Assembly (NCBI RefSeq): GCF_000696575.1
Contig: NZ_JMSQ01000007.1
Span: forward strand, 188,001-252,000
DNA: 64,000 nt
From: Siccibacter colletis
GTDB taxonomy: Bacteria; Pseudomonadota; Gammaproteobacteria; Enterobacterales; Enterobacteriaceae
Direction of reading: 5' to 3'
Under the pieces are notes generated by a model, which ran no database searches, was not told the origin of the DNA, and worked only from the letters and a program-made list of their open reading frames with translations. Below are positions 10,602 through 20,366 of this stretch, piece after piece. How positions within the stretch are numbered: position 1 is the first letter of the stretch; the number at the start of each line of letters is the position of its first letter. The translations under genes were made by a program, and so were the position numbers.

Positions 10602-10623
10602 GCCCCGGCATAGCCGCCGGGGC
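10602..10623. terminator. GC-rich hairpin between convergent genes
   Basis: GCCCCGGC pairs with GCCGGGGC around 6 bases between the ends of the chemoreceptor and ytfF. No T-run follows on either strand, so its strength as a terminator is uncertain. Confidence 0.45.
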
Positions 10624-10632
10624 ATTACGCCG

Positions 10633-11613
10633 TTACTTCCGGGTAGCGGCGTGCGCTTCAGACGACAGCACCTCGCTTTTTATCGGCTTCGCCCGCACCG
10701 CAATCACCACGCCCACCACCAGACAGGCAATGCCGATCGCCGCGATCAGCGGAGGCAGGCTCTGACGCAGCAGGAAGGTATAGAGCAGTCCCGCCAGGGT
10801 TTCAAAAACGATCAGCGGACCGAGGATCACCGTCGGCAGGCGCTGGCTCGCTTCATTCCAGCACATCGCACCCACCCATGAACACAGCACCGCAATCGCC
10901 AGCATCAGGCCGATAAACACCGCAGGGCGTGGCCCAAACGGCAGGCTGAAGGCGGCATCATCTGCGGCAATCCACCAGCAGGCGGCGACATAGCCCACCA
11001 GCGACACCGGCAGCGTAACCAGCGCCTGGGCGGTGGCCCACATCATCGGATGTTTATCCGGATGTTCACGCAGCCACCGGGCGTTACGCAGCGCATACCA
11101 GGCCCAGCAGGCCACAGCGATAAAGGCCAGCCCGACGCCGCTGAGATAACGCCAGGTATCTCCTCCGGCGCTACCGCTGGCGGATTCCGCATGGTTTACC
11201 AGCAAAATGCCAACGGCGATGATCGCCAGCGACGGTGCCAGCCGCCGCCACGGCAGATGCCCGTCGCGCTGGCGGTAGAGCAGGTTAGCGAACACCGGGA
11301 TCACCACCGGCAGCGTGCCGATAATCATGGTAGAGACCGGTGCACCGGTACGCTGAATAGCGCTGGCCAGGCAGAGATAATAGATAAGGTTGCCCGCCAG
11401 GGTCAGCGCCAGCGCAGTCAGCCAGTCGCGTGACGTGAGCTGGCGCAAACGCGCCCGGCCCAGCCAGGCAATCGGCACCGCAATCAGCCCGAGGGCCAGA
11501 TAGCGCCCGGTGGATTGCAACGCCGCCGGATAGTCAGGAACAATCAGCGGGCCGACAAAGATCAACCCCCACATCAACCCTGCGAGCAGGGCATACGCTA
11601 CGCCACTTAACAT
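10633..11613 (-). CDS. ytfF: DMT/EamA-family inner-membrane transporter YtfF
   Basis: A 326-residue membrane protein with ten predicted helices and two EamA repeats, matching E. coli YtfF along its length (LLAGLMWGLIFVGPLIVPDY at the start; GAPVSTMIIGTLPVV; GPLIVFETLAGLLYTFLLRQ). The substrate is not known; the EamA family exports metabolites and amino acids. Its ATG follows directly on the stop codon of the upstream AraC-type gene (TGAATG), so the two are translationally coupled and the exporter is probably controlled by its neighbour. Confidence 0.9.
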   Translation of the reverse strand: MLSGVAYALLAGLMWGLIFVGPLIVPDYPAALQSTGRYLALGLIAVPIAWLGRARLRQLTSRDWLTALALTLAGNLIYYLCLASAIQRTGAPVSTMIIGTLPVVIPVFANLLYRQRDGHLPWRRLAPSLAIIAVGILLVNHAESASGSAGGDTWRYLSGVGLAFIAVACWAWYALRNARWLREHPDKHPMMWATAQALVTLPVSLVGYVAACWWIAADDAAFSLPFGPRPAVFIGLMLAIAVLCSWVGAMCWNEASQRLPTVILGPLIVFETLAGLLYTFLLRQSLPPLIAAIGIACLVVGVVIAVRAKPIKSEVLSSEAHAATRK

Positions 11614-12522
11614 TCACTTATCGCCTCTGGTCAGAAGAGACGGAGTGTAGGGCAGCAGGGAGGGCGGTTCTTGTACCAGATTGCGCACTGACGTGCCGGC
11701 GACCTGCTTCTGGTAGCGTACCGGCGTGATGCCGTAGCGGCGCATAAAGGCGCGGGTCAGGTGTGACTGGTCGGTGAGCCCGGTGGCCGCCGCGACCGTC
11801 GCCGCCGGCATTCCCTGGGCCAGAAACAGCTTGGCGCGCCACAGGCGGATCGCCATCAGCATCTGGTGCGGCGTGACGTGAAAATGCGCCTTAAACTGGC
11901 GCAGGAAGTGATACGGGCTGAGCGACGCGACGCGGGCAATCTCGTCCAGCGTCAGGGATCGGGCATAGTTGTCGTGCAGGTAGTCACGCACCCGGTCAAA
12001 ACGGGGAGCGGCAGACGACCGGGAGACCGGCGAGTGCCGGGCGTAGGGCAGAAACGCCTCGATAAGCTCCAGCAGAATGCTTTGCTGAGCGAGCGGATCG
12101 TCGTAGTACCACAGGCTGTTAATCAGCTGGCTGACGCGCAGGGCGCGCTGCGGATCGTGCCGCTCCACCCCGTCAAACCACCAGTTTTGCTTCCCGGTGA
12201 CCTGCTCCAGCAGCATTGGCTCAAGATAGATCATGCGATAGCGCCAGCCGTCATCGGTGATGGCTTTTCCGGTGTGCAGCTCGTCCGGGTTCATGGTCAG
12301 CAGCGAATTGGCAGAGGCGATATGCTGCACGCCGCGATAGCGAAACCGTTCCGCACCGGTTTCCACCGCGCCGATACCGAACGCTTCATGGGTGTGCGGC
12401 TCGAAGCTGTGCTGCGCGATATGGGCGTGATACAGCTCAACGCCGGGCAGGTGCGGGAGCTGGCGAAAGCTGGCACGGTCACGTTCATCGGTAAACTGGT
12501 CAGGAACTCCTTGCACCGTCAC
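11614..12522 (-). CDS. AraC-family transcriptional regulator with cupin sensor
   Basis: A 302-residue regulator. The N-terminal cupin/AraC_binding domain (about 25-150; HIAQHSFEPHTHEAFGIG) should bind a small ligand. Two helix-turn-helix motifs (about 175-275; LTLDEIARVASLSPYHFLRQF and TVAAATGLTDQSHLTRAF) form the DNA-binding region. It is the first gene of a two-gene unit, with its TGA abutting the ytfF start. This AraC-exporter layout resembles regulators of efflux of the effector itself. E. coli lacks this gene beside ytfF. The ligand is unknown. Confidence 0.88.
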   Translation of the reverse strand: MTVQGVPDQFTDERDRASFRQLPHLPGVELYHAHIAQHSFEPHTHEAFGIGAVETGAERFRYRGVQHIASANSLLTMNPDELHTGKAITDDGWRYRMIYLEPMLLEQVTGKQNWWFDGVERHDPQRALRVSQLINSLWYYDDPLAQQSILLELIEAFLPYARHSPVSRSSAAPRFDRVRDYLHDNYARSLTLDEIARVASLSPYHFLRQFKAHFHVTPHQMLMAIRLWRAKLFLAQGMPAATVAAATGLTDQSHLTRAFMRRYGITPVRYQKQVAGTSVRNLVQEPPSLLPYTPSLLTRGDK

Positions 12523-12592
12523 CCCCTCAGTGGATTCACTCCATTATAGGAATTCGCCCGCCCGCTGCTAACAGATTATTAACATGAGCATG

Positions 12593-12614
12593 AAAAACCT
12601 CCCCCGGCGGGGAG
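12593..12614 (-). terminator. Intrinsic terminator of the LprI-like gene
   Basis: On the minus strand CTCCCC pairs with GGGGAG over a 4-base loop and is followed by five T residues, about 120 bases beyond the LprI-like gene. Confidence 0.6.
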
Positions 12615-12635
12615 TAATGCCAGTCAGTTAAGCAT

Positions 12636-12665
12636 GTAGGGTGGGTAAGCGTAGCGCACCCACCG
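12636..12665 (+). repeat. Interspersed palindromic repeat, copy 1
   Basis: GTAGGGTGGGTAAGCG followed by TAGCGCACCCACC. It shares its sequence with elements at 32045-32065, 32083-32108 and 56428-56456. All are intergenic and can fold as imperfect hairpins (GGGTGGGT with its complement ACCCACC). Confidence 0.7.
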
Positions 12666-12731
12666 GTGGATGCGCAGCAGCGGCGGATCACCTTTACTGA
12701 CAAGGATTACCCCGGCGGGGAGGCGAAAGGG

Positions 12732-13103
12732 CTATTCGACGCGGGAGAGTTGCGCGCTGTCGCACCCGGCGTTGCGGCATTCGCGCTCAATCCGCTTCAG
12801 CAGGTCGATGCGGCTGCGCATTTTTTCATTGGCACACATCAGCAGCAGCGTGTCGCCTTCGGTGCAGTCACGGTCGCGCACCTTCAGCCAGGCGATCTGC
12901 GAGTCCTTGAGACTCTTTTTCTGCCCGGCGTTCAGCGTCGTGATGGTTTTTTTGTACTGCTGATTGAGTTCTTCATCGCTCTGTACCAGCTCCAGCGAGG
13001 CGCAGTAGGCGCGATCGTAAGGGGTGCGCGGGCTGTCGCAGCTGATGGCGAAGGCGCTGCCGGAAGCGATGAAGAGGGAACCTGCCAGAAGAAGTGCTTT
13101 CAT
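12732..13103 (-). CDS. Secreted LprI-like (lysozyme inhibitor/DUF1311) protein
   Basis: A 123-residue exported protein. A signal peptide (MKALLLAGSLFIASGSAFA) precedes a mature domain with six cysteines (SCDSPRTPYDRAYC, RDRDC, LLMC, REC, AGC), enough for three disulfides. The pattern DEELNQQYKKTITTLNAGQKKSLKDSQIAW is cut here for length but spans about 43-70 and is the hallmark of the LprI/DUF1311 family, some members of which inhibit lysozyme. It is a single-gene unit with its own terminator. No such gene lies here in E. coli. Confidence 0.82.
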   Translation of the reverse strand: MKALLLAGSLFIASGSAFAISCDSPRTPYDRAYCASLELVQSDEELNQQYKKTITTLNAGQKKSLKDSQIAWLKVRDRDCTEGDTLLLMCANEKMRSRIDLLKRIERECRNAGCDSAQLSRVE

Positions 13104-13214
13104 GATTCGTCCTTGTTACCTGTAATTTTAGGCGTGGCGATGCGCCACGCCGCTATCATAGCGGGTAACGAAACGTCAGGCAGCCTGCCAGTTTTTGACA
13201 GGCCAGCCTGCGGC

Positions 13215-14063
13215 TTACAGCATGGCTTTCAGGCTCGCGGCCAGTGGCGTGGTCGGGCGACCAATCAGCGCACTGAGCTGGCGGCCGTCATCAAACAGCC
13301 CGCCCTTCGCCGCGCCAGCATCCGAGTCCGCCAGCAGTTTCGCAAACCCTTCCGGTAAACCGGCCCCCATCAACGCCGCCGCGAAGTCCGCTTCGCTCAG
13401 GTTCTGATACGCCACGGTTTTGCCGCTGAGTGCGCTCAGGGAAGCGCAGAGATCGCTCAGCGTCCAGGCGTCATCCCCTGCCAGTTCGTAGACGCGTCCC
13501 GCCTGGTCATCGAGCGTCAGCACGCGTGCTGCGGCTTCGGCGTAATCTGCCCGGGTCGCCGAGGCGATTTTTCCTTCACCGGCACTGCCGATAAACAGGC
13601 CGTGCTGGAGCGCCGCCGGTACGCTTGCCAGATAGTTTTCACTGTACCAGCCGTTACGCAGCAGGGCGTAAGCGAGGCCGGAATCCGCCAGCAGCTTTTC
13701 CGTTTCAACGTGCTCAGCCGCCAGGCCGAGCGGTGAGGTATCGGCATGCAGCAGGCTGGTGTAAGCGATGAGCTGAACGCCTGCCGCGTTTGCCGCCTCA
13801 ATCACGTTGCGGTGCTGGCTGGTACGCTGGCCCACTTCACTGGAGGAGATCAGCAGCAGCTTTTCCACGCCCTGCAGCGCCCGATCCAGCGCCGCCTTGT
13901 CGTTGTAGTCGCCGCGGCGTACCTGCACGCCTTTATCGCTCAGGGCTTGCGCTTTGGCCGGGTCACGCACAAGGGCGACGATCTCACTGGCTGCCACGGT
14001 TTTCAGCAGTGCATTGATAACGAGCTGGCCCAGTTGGCCGGTTGCGCCGGTAACAGCAATCAT
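13215..14063 (-). CDS. qorB: NAD(P)H:quinone oxidoreductase QorB
   Basis: A 282-residue member of the NmrA/atypical short-chain dehydrogenase family, equal to E. coli QorB (YtfG). The dinucleotide-binding motif is TGATGQLGQLV (about 5-15). Further family segments are RNGWYSENYL and EGKIASATRADYAEAAA. It reduces quinones using NADPH. It is divergent from ytfH with an 87-base promoter region that contains a palindromic candidate operator. The start aligned with E. coli is used; an ATG 16 codons upstream is in frame but less likely. Confidence 0.95.
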   Translation of the reverse strand: MIAVTGATGQLGQLVINALLKTVAASEIVALVRDPAKAQALSDKGVQVRRGDYNDKAALDRALQGVEKLLLISSSEVGQRTSQHRNVIEAANAAGVQLIAYTSLLHADTSPLGLAAEHVETEKLLADSGLAYALLRNGWYSENYLASVPAALQHGLFIGSAGEGKIASATRADYAEAAARVLTLDDQAGRVYELAGDDAWTLSDLCASLSALSGKTVAYQNLSEADFAAALMGAGLPEGFAKLLADSDAGAAKGGLFDDGRQLSALIGRPTTPLAASLKAML

Positions 14064-14111
14064 GGTGTTGTCCTTCTTGTCTGGTGTGTGTTGTGGCACA
14101 ATAGCAACCAA

Positions 14112-14124
14112 ACTAACTTTTAGT
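14112..14124. promoter_or_regulatory. Candidate HxlR-type operator between qorB and ytfH
   Basis: ACTAA and TTAGT flank 3 bases, and an overlapping ACTT-TTAGT-AAGT inverted repeat extends it rightwards. It sits midway between the divergent genes, where the redox-sensing HxlR regulator would act on both. The match is by symmetry only. Confidence 0.5.
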
Positions 14125-14150
14125 AAGTACGCACAAAAAGGTAAGTGTCA

Positions 14151-14540
14151 ATGACCCAGTCTCTCACCGACCAGCTGCGCACCGGCAATCTGTTTGCTGG
14201 CGAGTGCCCCTCCCGCGATGTGCTCAAACATGTCACCAGCCGCTGGGGCGTGCTGATCCTCGTCGCGCTGCGTGACGGGACGCTGCGCTTCAGCGATTTG
14301 CGTCGCCGTATCGGCGGCGTCAGTGAAAAAATGCTGGCCCAGACGCTACAGTGGCTCGAAATGGACGGGTTTGTGAACCGCGTCTCCTTCCCGGTGGTCC
14401 CGCCGCATGTCGAGTACAGCCTGACGCCATCCGGGGAGCAGGTCAGTGAAAAGGTCGCCGCGCTGGCCGACTGGATAGAGCTTAATCTGCCGGACGTCAT
14501 GGCATACCGCGCCGGGCGTGAAGGGGTGGATGCGGCGTGA
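14151..14540 (+). CDS. ytfH: HxlR-family transcriptional regulator YtfH (QorR)
   Basis: A 129-residue winged-helix regulator of the HxlR family. It has the N-terminal redox-type cysteine in ECPSRDVLKHVTSRWG (about 20-35), followed by FSDLRRRIGGVSEKMLAQTL and the wing VPPHVEYSLTPSG. It is expected to control the divergent quinone reductase qorB in response to oxidants or electrophiles. The ATG start has AAGG 9 bases upstream; a GTG two codons earlier is too close to that site. Confidence 0.92.
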   Translation: MTQSLTDQLRTGNLFAGECPSRDVLKHVTSRWGVLILVALRDGTLRFSDLRRRIGGVSEKMLAQTLQWLEMDGFVNRVSFPVVPPHVEYSLTPSGEQVSEKVAALADWIELNLPDVMAYRAGREGVDAA

Positions 14541-14542
14541 TG

Positions 14543-14575
14543 AAAAAGCGCACGCTTTGCCCCGTGCGCTTTTTT
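14543..14575. terminator. Bidirectional terminator between ytfH and cpdB
   Basis: GCGCACG pairs with CGTGCGC around an 8-base loop, with A residues before and six T residues after, between two convergent genes. Confidence 0.85.
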
Positions 14576-14577
14576 AA

Positions 14578-16521
14578 TTACTTCTGCAAATCCAGCTTAT
14601 AGATGGCAAAGCCGATATCGTCGGTAGCGACCTGCTGCATCGGGTACTGCGCGTGGCTGCGAATGAACGCCGCCGCTTTGTCGCCCGGTGAGGTTTCGAA
14701 GCGGATATCCAGCGGCGTATCGCTGTGGATCGGTGCCAGTCGCCAGTTGTTATCGGCTGCCGGGTGGATCTCGCCGTTGCGTTTGGTTTCCGCGCCAATC
14801 CATGCGGCCAGCACCGCGCGGTTTTCATCCGGCGAGGCAAAGGCAATATGGCTGTCGCCGGTGCCAGCGAACTTGCCACCGTAAGCGCGATAGTTGTTCG
14901 TGGCCACAAGGAACGTAGCGTTCAGATCGACAGGTTTACCGTTAAAGGTGAGCTGCCTGATGCGCTCGGCCTGCGGGTTGATGACCTGGCATTCACCGTC
15001 GTATTTCGCTGGCTGGGTGACGTCAATCTGGTAGTTCACGCCGTCGATCACGTCGAAGTTGTAGGTACGGAAGTCATCCCAGTTGATCAGCGACTGCGGC
15101 TTGCTGCTGTGAATATCGATCTGGTTGAACTGCCCGGCAGAGCACTCCAGCCAGTCCTTCACTTCCTGGCCCGTCACTTTCATTACGACCAGGGTGTTCG
15201 GATAGAGATAGAGGTCGGCGGCATTGCGGAAGGTCAGCTGGCCTTTTTCCACTTCGACAAAGCTCGCCGGGTCGTTTTTACGCCCGCCCGCTTTGAACGG
15301 TGCGGCGGCAGTCAGCACCGGAAGATTCGCCAGATCCGGGTCGCCCTGAATGAAGTGCTCCACGTATGCGCGCTGCGCGTTGTTCACCACCTGTACGGTC
15401 GGGTCGTCCTGCACCAGCGACAGGTAGCTATACATGTTGTCCGCTGACTTGCCGATGGGCTGGCTGACGAACTCGCGGGTCGCATCGTGATCCGCTTTCA
15501 GGACTTTCACCAGGTTGGTATCTTCGGCTACCAGCGCTTTTTTCGCCGCCGCATCGTAGATGGGACGCGCTTCGGCTTTTGATCGCGCCACTTTCCAGCT
15601 GCCGCCGTCGTTGTTGAGCACCAGATCCACTACGCCAAGATGGTCGCCCCACATGCCGGGCATCACCGCCGGAATACCGTTCAGGGTGCCTTTCTCAATG
15701 TCTGCGCCTTTGATCGCAGCAAAGTCTTTGCCGGGGAAGACCGCGTGGGCGTGGCCGAACAGAATGGCATCGACGCCCGGCACTTCGCTCAGGTAGTACA
15801 CCGAGTTCTCCGCCAGGGTTTTATATGGCTCCGCAGAAAGGCCGGAGTGAGCAATCACTACCACAATATCAGCGCCTTTCTCCCGCATCTCTGGTACATA
15901 GCGGCGCGCGCTTTCAGTGATGTCGTTGACCGTCACCTTGCCCTCAAGGTTGGCTTTATCCCAGGTCATGATCTGCGGCGGCACGAAGCCGATGTAGCCG
16001 ATTTTCAGGGTATGGGATTTCCCGTCCTGATCTTTTACCGCGGTATCCTGAATGAGCCACGGCGTGAACAGCGGCTTCTGGGTTTTCACATCAATGATGT
16101 TGGCGTTCACGTATGGAAATTTTGCCCCCGTCAGCGCCTTATGCAGGTAATCCAGTCCGTAATTGAACTCGTGGTTGCCGAGGTTACCGACAGCGTAATC
16201 CAGTGTGTTCAGTGCTTTATAAACCGGGTGGATCTCGCCCGCTTTCAGCCCCTTCGACGCCATATAGTCGCCCAGCGGACTGCCCTGAATCAGGTCGCCG
16301 TTATCCACCAGCACGCTGTTGGTCGCTTCTTCGCGCGCCGCATTGATAAGCGACGCGGTGCGCACCAGGCCAAACTTTTCCGTCGGCGCGTCTTTGTAGT
16401 AATCAAAGTCCATCATGTTGCTGTGGAGGTCAGTGGTTTCCAGAATACGCAGATCCACCGTGGCGGCGTGCACGCTCCCGGCAATCAGCGTGGCCAGGAG
16501 CGTTGCGCTAAACTTAATCAT
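14578..16521 (-). CDS. cpdB: 2',3'-cyclic-nucleotide 2'-phosphodiesterase/3'-nucleotidase
   Basis: A 647-residue periplasmic bifunctional enzyme. A signal peptide ([19 protein letters not shown]) is followed by a metallophosphoesterase domain with the metal ligands in [35 protein letters not shown] and [10 protein letters not shown]. The C-terminal 5'-nucleotidase-type substrate domain follows (about 370-620). It turns 2',3'-cyclic nucleotides and 3'-nucleotides into nucleosides for uptake. Length equals E. coli CpdB. Confidence 0.97.
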   Translation of the reverse strand: MIKFSATLLATLIAGSVHAATVDLRILETTDLHSNMMDFDYYKDAPTEKFGLVRTASLINAAREEATNSVLVDNGDLIQGSPLGDYMASKGLKAGEIHPVYKALNTLDYAVGNLGNHEFNYGLDYLHKALTGAKFPYVNANIIDVKTQKPLFTPWLIQDTAVKDQDGKSHTLKIGYIGFVPPQIMTWDKANLEGKVTVNDITESARRYVPEMREKGADIVVVIAHSGLSAEPYKTLAENSVYYLSEVPGVDAILFGHAHAVFPGKDFAAIKGADIEKGTLNGIPAVMPGMWGDHLGVVDLVLNNDGGSWKVARSKAEARPIYDAAAKKALVAEDTNLVKVLKADHDATREFVSQPIGKSADNMYSYLSLVQDDPTVQVVNNAQRAYVEHFIQGDPDLANLPVLTAAAPFKAGGRKNDPASFVEVEKGQLTFRNAADLYLYPNTLVVMKVTGQEVKDWLECSAGQFNQIDIHSSKPQSLINWDDFRTYNFDVIDGVNYQIDVTQPAKYDGECQVINPQAERIRQLTFNGKPVDLNATFLVATNNYRAYGGKFAGTGDSHIAFASPDENRAVLAAWIGAETKRNGEIHPAADNNWRLAPIHSDTPLDIRFETSPGDKAAAFIRSHAQYPMQQVATDDIGFAIYKLDLQK

Positions 16522-16739
16522 GAGAGGGGTCCTTTTTCGATCTGAGCCACAGAAAAGTATGTACTTACAGTCTGTTGCTTACAAAAGTGTGAATGCTGCC
16601 AGAAAGCGCACGGCGTTAATCTGCATTGCTTCACAGATAGCGTAATCAGACGCAATACGATATAAAAAAACTATGACGCAAAAACAATGAGTTATTCATA
16701 AGCAGCCCCTGCTGGCTGCGGCACAACATGAGGTGGACG

Positions 16740-17483
16740 ATGTTAGAACAAATTTGCCAACTGGCGCGTGAGGCAGGAGAGGCCATCATGCAGGTTTACC
16801 AGGGTGAGCAACCGCTGGAGGCCACCAGTAAGCTGGACGACTCTCCCGTCACCGCCGCCGATATCGCCGCGCACCGTATTATTGTCGCCGGGCTACAGGC
16901 GCTGGCGGCGGACATTCCGGTGATCTCAGAAGAAGATCCGCCGGCATGGGATGTGCGTAAAAGCTGGAACCGCTACTGGCTGGTGGACCCGCTGGACGGC
17001 ACCAAAGAGTTCCTGAAGCGTAACGGTGAGTTCACGGTGAACATTGCCCTGATAGAGGACGGCAAGCCGGTAATGGGCGTGGTCTATGCCCCGGTGCTGA
17101 ATACGCTGTATGCCGCGGCGGATGGCAAAGCCTGGAAAGAGGAGTGCGGCGTGCGCAAAGAGATTCAGGTACGGGAGGCGCGTCCGCCGCTGGTGGTGGT
17201 CAGCCGCTCGCACGGGAATAACGCTGAGTTGCAGGAGTATCTTGAACAGCTGGGCGAGCATCAGACGACGGCCGTCGGCTCCTCGCTGAAGTTTTGCCTG
17301 GTGGCAGAGGGGCAGGCCCAGCTTTATCCGCGCTTCGGGCCGACCAACATCTGGGATACCGCCGCAGGCCATGCGGTCGCTATGGCCGCCGGGGCGCAGG
17401 TTCACGACTGGCAGGGGAAAACCCTCGACTACACTCCGCGTGAATCCTTCCTCAACCCCGGCTTCCGCGTCTCTATTTACTGA
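16740..17483 (+). CDS. cysQ: 3'(2'),5'-bisphosphate nucleotidase
   Basis: A 247-residue member of the inositol monophosphatase superfamily. Metal and phosphate residues are in SEEDPP (about 61-66), DPLDGTKEF (about 83-91) and [11 protein letters not shown] near 205. It removes 3'-phosphoadenosine 5'-phosphate from sulfate assimilation, relieving its toxicity. The start chosen has GAGG 6 bases upstream. Its last 11 bases overlap the convergent ytfJ gene. Confidence 0.96.
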   Translation: MLEQICQLAREAGEAIMQVYQGEQPLEATSKLDDSPVTAADIAAHRIIVAGLQALAADIPVISEEDPPAWDVRKSWNRYWLVDPLDGTKEFLKRNGEFTVNIALIEDGKPVMGVVYAPVLNTLYAAADGKAWKEECGVRKEIQVREARPPLVVVSRSHGNNAELQEYLEQLGEHQTTAVGSSLKFCLVAEGQAQLYPRFGPTNIWDTAAGHAVAMAAGAQVHDWQGKTLDYTPRESFLNPGFRVSIY

Positions 17484-18030
17484 GCAGCTTATGCAGCAGG
17501 CTGACGACCTGCTGCACTTCATCCTGCGTCAGTCCGCCATCTTTGGCGAACTGCACGCGCCCGTCTTTATCGAGCACCACCACCGCAGAACCTTCCTCTT
17601 CCAGCTGCCATGCCCCGCGCGCCGCGCCGTTTTCATCAACCACGATCTGCGACCACGGGAACTGTTTCTTATTGGTCTCCAGCGCGCTGCGCACAAACAT
17701 GCCGGAGCCAGGAATCACATCATCGGTGTTAACGATAGTGGTGGTCTGGTAGGTGTCATGCGGCAGATTCGCGGCTTTGATGGCCTCAATTACGCCGGCG
17801 TTTTTCTCTTTGGCTGAGGTTCTTCCCGCCATGTGAAGCAGAACACGAACTTTTCCCGGCAGCTGCGCGCTATTCCAGTTTTTGTAGCTAAACTTATCGT
17901 TATCCAGCATCAGCTCTCCTCTGTCGTTGATGCCGACAGGCGAGACCCGCTGATGTTGCTGAAAGTTATGCGCCGAGGCCAGAAGCGGCATCAGCAAGAG
18001 GGTAACTACCAGGGTACCGCGCAGGATCAT
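17473..18030 (-). CDS. ytfJ: YtfJ-family periplasmic thioredoxin-fold protein
   Basis: A 185-residue exported protein with a signal peptide ([20 protein letters not shown]). The rest has a thioredoxin-like fold without a CxxC pair ([50 protein letters not shown]). The function is unknown. Length matches E. coli YtfJ (184). The start has GGAG 6 bases upstream. The gene overlaps the end of cysQ on the other strand. Confidence 0.92.
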   Translation of the reverse strand: MILRGTLVVTLLLMPLLASAHNFQQHQRVSPVGINDRGELMLDNDKFSYKNWNSAQLPGKVRVLLHMAGRTSAKEKNAGVIEAIKAANLPHDTYQTTTIVNTDDVIPGSGMFVRSALETNKKQFPWSQIVVDENGAARGAWQLEEEGSAVVVLDKDGRVQFAKDGGLTQDEVQQVVSLLHKLLSK

Positions 18031-18359
18031 GGTTAACTCCATAAGGTTGTTGAATAAGTGATCGGACCACTCCGCCGACCCTGTTAAAGCATATGTGCTA
18101 TCCCGCCGCTTTTCCCGCAACCTTGATGCCAGTTTGCGCGCAATCGCACAGAACAGCACAAAAATGGCGTCTTATTCTGGCGTAGGTTTGTTACTGAAAA
18201 GAATACTCTTAAAAAATGTCATCAAAAGGTAAAAAAACTTATAGAGACTGTGTCTCCTGAGTTTTGTGGTCTATAGTCATCTGGCTATAAATTTTGCGCC
18301 TGTCCCTGTCGGACCAAGAGTGGCTCCGCTGAGGCGTAATACTAAGCAGGAGTAAAAAA
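18031..18359. other. Intergenic region ytfJ/ytfK
   Basis: A 329-base divergent region without a gene. A plausible ytfK promoter is TTGTGG at 18264-18269 and TATAAA at 18286-18291, 16 bases apart, about 70 bases before the GTG start. E. coli ytfK is PhoB-controlled. I looked for paired CTGTCAT repeats and saw only single imperfect copies. Confidence 0.45.
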
Positions 18360-18566
18360 GTGAAAATCTTCCAACGGTACAACCCACTGCAGGTGGCGAA
18401 GTACGTGAAAATCCTGTTCCGTGGACGGTTATACATCAAGGACGTAGGCGCTTTTGAGTTCGATAAGGGCAAAATCCTTATCCCGAAAGTGAAAGACAAA
18501 CAGCATCTGTCTGTGATGTCTGAAGTTAACCGTCAGGTTACGCGTCTGCATACCGAGATGGCGTAA
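18360..18566 (+). CDS. ytfK: DUF1107 stress protein YtfK
   Basis: A 68-residue protein, nearly identical to E. coli YtfK ([19 protein letters not shown] start; [16 protein letters not shown] end). YtfK promotes (p)ppGpp accumulation by acting on SpoT during phosphate and fatty-acid starvation. The start is GTG, as supported by the alignment. It is a single-gene unit. Confidence 0.95.
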   Translation: MKIFQRYNPLQVAKYVKILFRGRLYIKDVGAFEFDKGKILIPKVKDKQHLSVMSEVNRQVTRLHTEMA

Positions 18567-18603
18567 CCACAACGTGCTATGCAGTAAACAGCAGTAAATC
18601 AAA

Positions 18604-18622
18604 ACGGCCCCGATGGGGCCGT
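18604..18622. terminator. Terminator between ytfK and ytfL
   Basis: ACGGCCCC pairs with GGGGCCGT over 3 bases. On the minus strand a TTTT run follows, so it best serves ytfL; on the plus strand the T-run is weak. Confidence 0.7.
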
Positions 18623-18636
18623 TGATGTTTGTGCGG

Positions 18637-19968
18637 TCAGGCGCTGGTATTCGCGTCAGGAAGCTTCGGCGTCAGCGGCGAGGTTTTGGTATCGAGCCGC
18701 GTGACCAGCAGCTGGTCGATGCGGAAGTTGTCGATATCCACCACTTCGAATTTGTAGCCAGAGAACTTCACCGAATCGGTGCGTTTCGGGATTTTACGCA
18801 GCATGAACATCATAAAGCCGCCGATGGTCTCGTAGTTGCCGGACTGCGGGAAGTCGTCGATATCCAGCACGCGCATCACGTCATCAATCGGCGTACCGCC
18901 CTCGACCAGCCACGAGTTCTCATCACGCGCCACGATCTGCTCTTCCATCCCCTGGCCCACCAGGTCGCCCATCAGCGTGGTCATGACGTCGTTCAGGGTG
19001 ATGATGCCTACCACCAGCGCGTATTCGTTCATGATCACCGCGAAGTCTTCACCGGCGGTTTTAAAGCTTTCCAGCGCTTCAGAGAGCGTGAGGGTGTCCG
19101 GCACAATCAGGGTATTGCGGATCTGCACGCCGCTGGTGAGTTTCAGGCTCTGGTTGCCCAGCACGCGGTTCAGCAGCTCTTTTGAATCGACATAGCCGAC
19201 AATGTGGTCGATATCCTGATTGCACACCAGGAACTTGGAGTGCGGATGCTCGGCCACTTTGTTCTTCAGGCTCTGCTCGTCTTCATGCAGATCGAACCAG
19301 ATGATGTTTTCGCGCGAGGTCATCGACGACGGCACGGTACGCGACTCCAGCTCAAACACGTTCTCAATCAGCTCGTGCTCCTGCTTGCGCAGCACCCCAG
19401 CCAGCGCGCCGGCTTCCACTACCGCATAGATATCATCGGAAGTGATGTCGTCCTTACGCACCATCGGCAACTTGAAGATGCGGAAGATGATGTTTGCCAT
19501 GCCGTTAAAGAACCAGACCAGCGGCCGGAACAGGAACAGGCAGAAGCGCATCGGGTTGATGATGCGCAAAGCCACGGCTTCTGGCGCAATCATACCGATG
19601 CGTTTCGGGGTGAGGTCGGCAAACAGAATGAACAGGCTGGTCACCAGCGTAAAGGAGAGAATAAAGCTGAACTGATCTGCCAGTTCCGGCGACATAAAGT
19701 TGTCGAGTACGCTGCGGAACACCGGGGAAAATGCCGCGTCGCCGATGATACCGCCAAGAATGGCGACGGCGTTGAGACCGATCTGCACCACAGTGAAGAA
19801 GGTGCCTGGCGTTTCCTGCATTTTAAGGATGCGCATGGCATTGATGTTGCCATCGTCAGCCAGCAGCTTAAGTTTGATTTTTCGCGAAGCGGCCAGCGAG
19901 ATCTCAGAGAGTGAGAAGAACGCACTGACGGCGATGAGAGCAAGTATCAGTAGAATACTGTTTAACAT
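18637..19968 (-). CDS. ytfL: HlyC/CorC-family inner-membrane transporter YtfL (PaeA)
   Basis: A 443-residue membrane protein. The N-terminal DUF21/CNNM domain (about 1-190) has four hydrophobic segments, starting LNSILLILALIAVSAFFSLSEI. A CBS pair follows (about 205-330; TSRENIIWFDLHED, VCNQDIDHIVGYVDSK, FAVIMNEYALVVGI), then the CorC_HlyC domain (about 345-425). Salmonella PaeA, its counterpart, exports cadaverine and putrescine. Length is close to E. coli YtfL (447). Confidence 0.93.
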   Translation of the reverse strand: MLNSILLILALIAVSAFFSLSEISLAASRKIKLKLLADDGNINAMRILKMQETPGTFFTVVQIGLNAVAILGGIIGDAAFSPVFRSVLDNFMSPELADQFSFILSFTLVTSLFILFADLTPKRIGMIAPEAVALRIINPMRFCLFLFRPLVWFFNGMANIIFRIFKLPMVRKDDITSDDIYAVVEAGALAGVLRKQEHELIENVFELESRTVPSSMTSRENIIWFDLHEDEQSLKNKVAEHPHSKFLVCNQDIDHIVGYVDSKELLNRVLGNQSLKLTSGVQIRNTLIVPDTLTLSEALESFKTAGEDFAVIMNEYALVVGIITLNDVMTTLMGDLVGQGMEEQIVARDENSWLVEGGTPIDDVMRVLDIDDFPQSGNYETIGGFMMFMLRKIPKRTDSVKFSGYKFEVVDIDNFRIDQLLVTRLDTKTSPLTPKLPDANTSA

Positions 19969-20366
19969 ATCTTATCCAGCCTGCAGGCCAGATCCTCGGA
20001 AGGGAAAGTTGAAAAATCCATGTGGTAACCACGTGAAAAATGGGGTCAAAAACCACGATAGCCCATAATTTCAACGGCTAGTATAGCAGCAGGGCGGGAA
20101 GGGCTGCCAGAGGGGAGTGATGAGGGGGTGTGCGCAACCGTGTAGATAGCCTCGTGACCGGCCTGTACCGGAAAGAAGATTTCAAACCCAGCACGGTATC
20201 TGAAGGTGGACGGTAAATAACATAAAATATAAATCACTTCACGCAGAATTCTGATTTATCTTCACTCCGTAATAATAAATTTGAAGGTTCAGTCATCGAC
20301 CCAGATAATTTACTCCCAACGCGTGCTGCGCTTGAGGAAAACGCATACACCCTGCATGGAGTGATT
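19969..20366. other. Region between ytfL and a small islet
   Basis: About 400 bases. The left part holds the ytfL promoter region. From 20226 a reading frame runs on the plus strand without a stop into the small gene at 20367, but it has no ATG or GTG of its own (NHFTQNSDLSSLRN..., ...DPDNLLPTRAALEENAY...). It looks like the tail of a lost larger gene, or chance. Composition is AT-richer than the backbone, marking the left edge of the ytfL-msrA islet. Confidence 0.4.

Noticed and set aside
18031-18359. Pho box for ytfK
   Set aside because: Only isolated imperfect GTCAT sequences were seen, not two CTGTCAT repeats with correct spacing.
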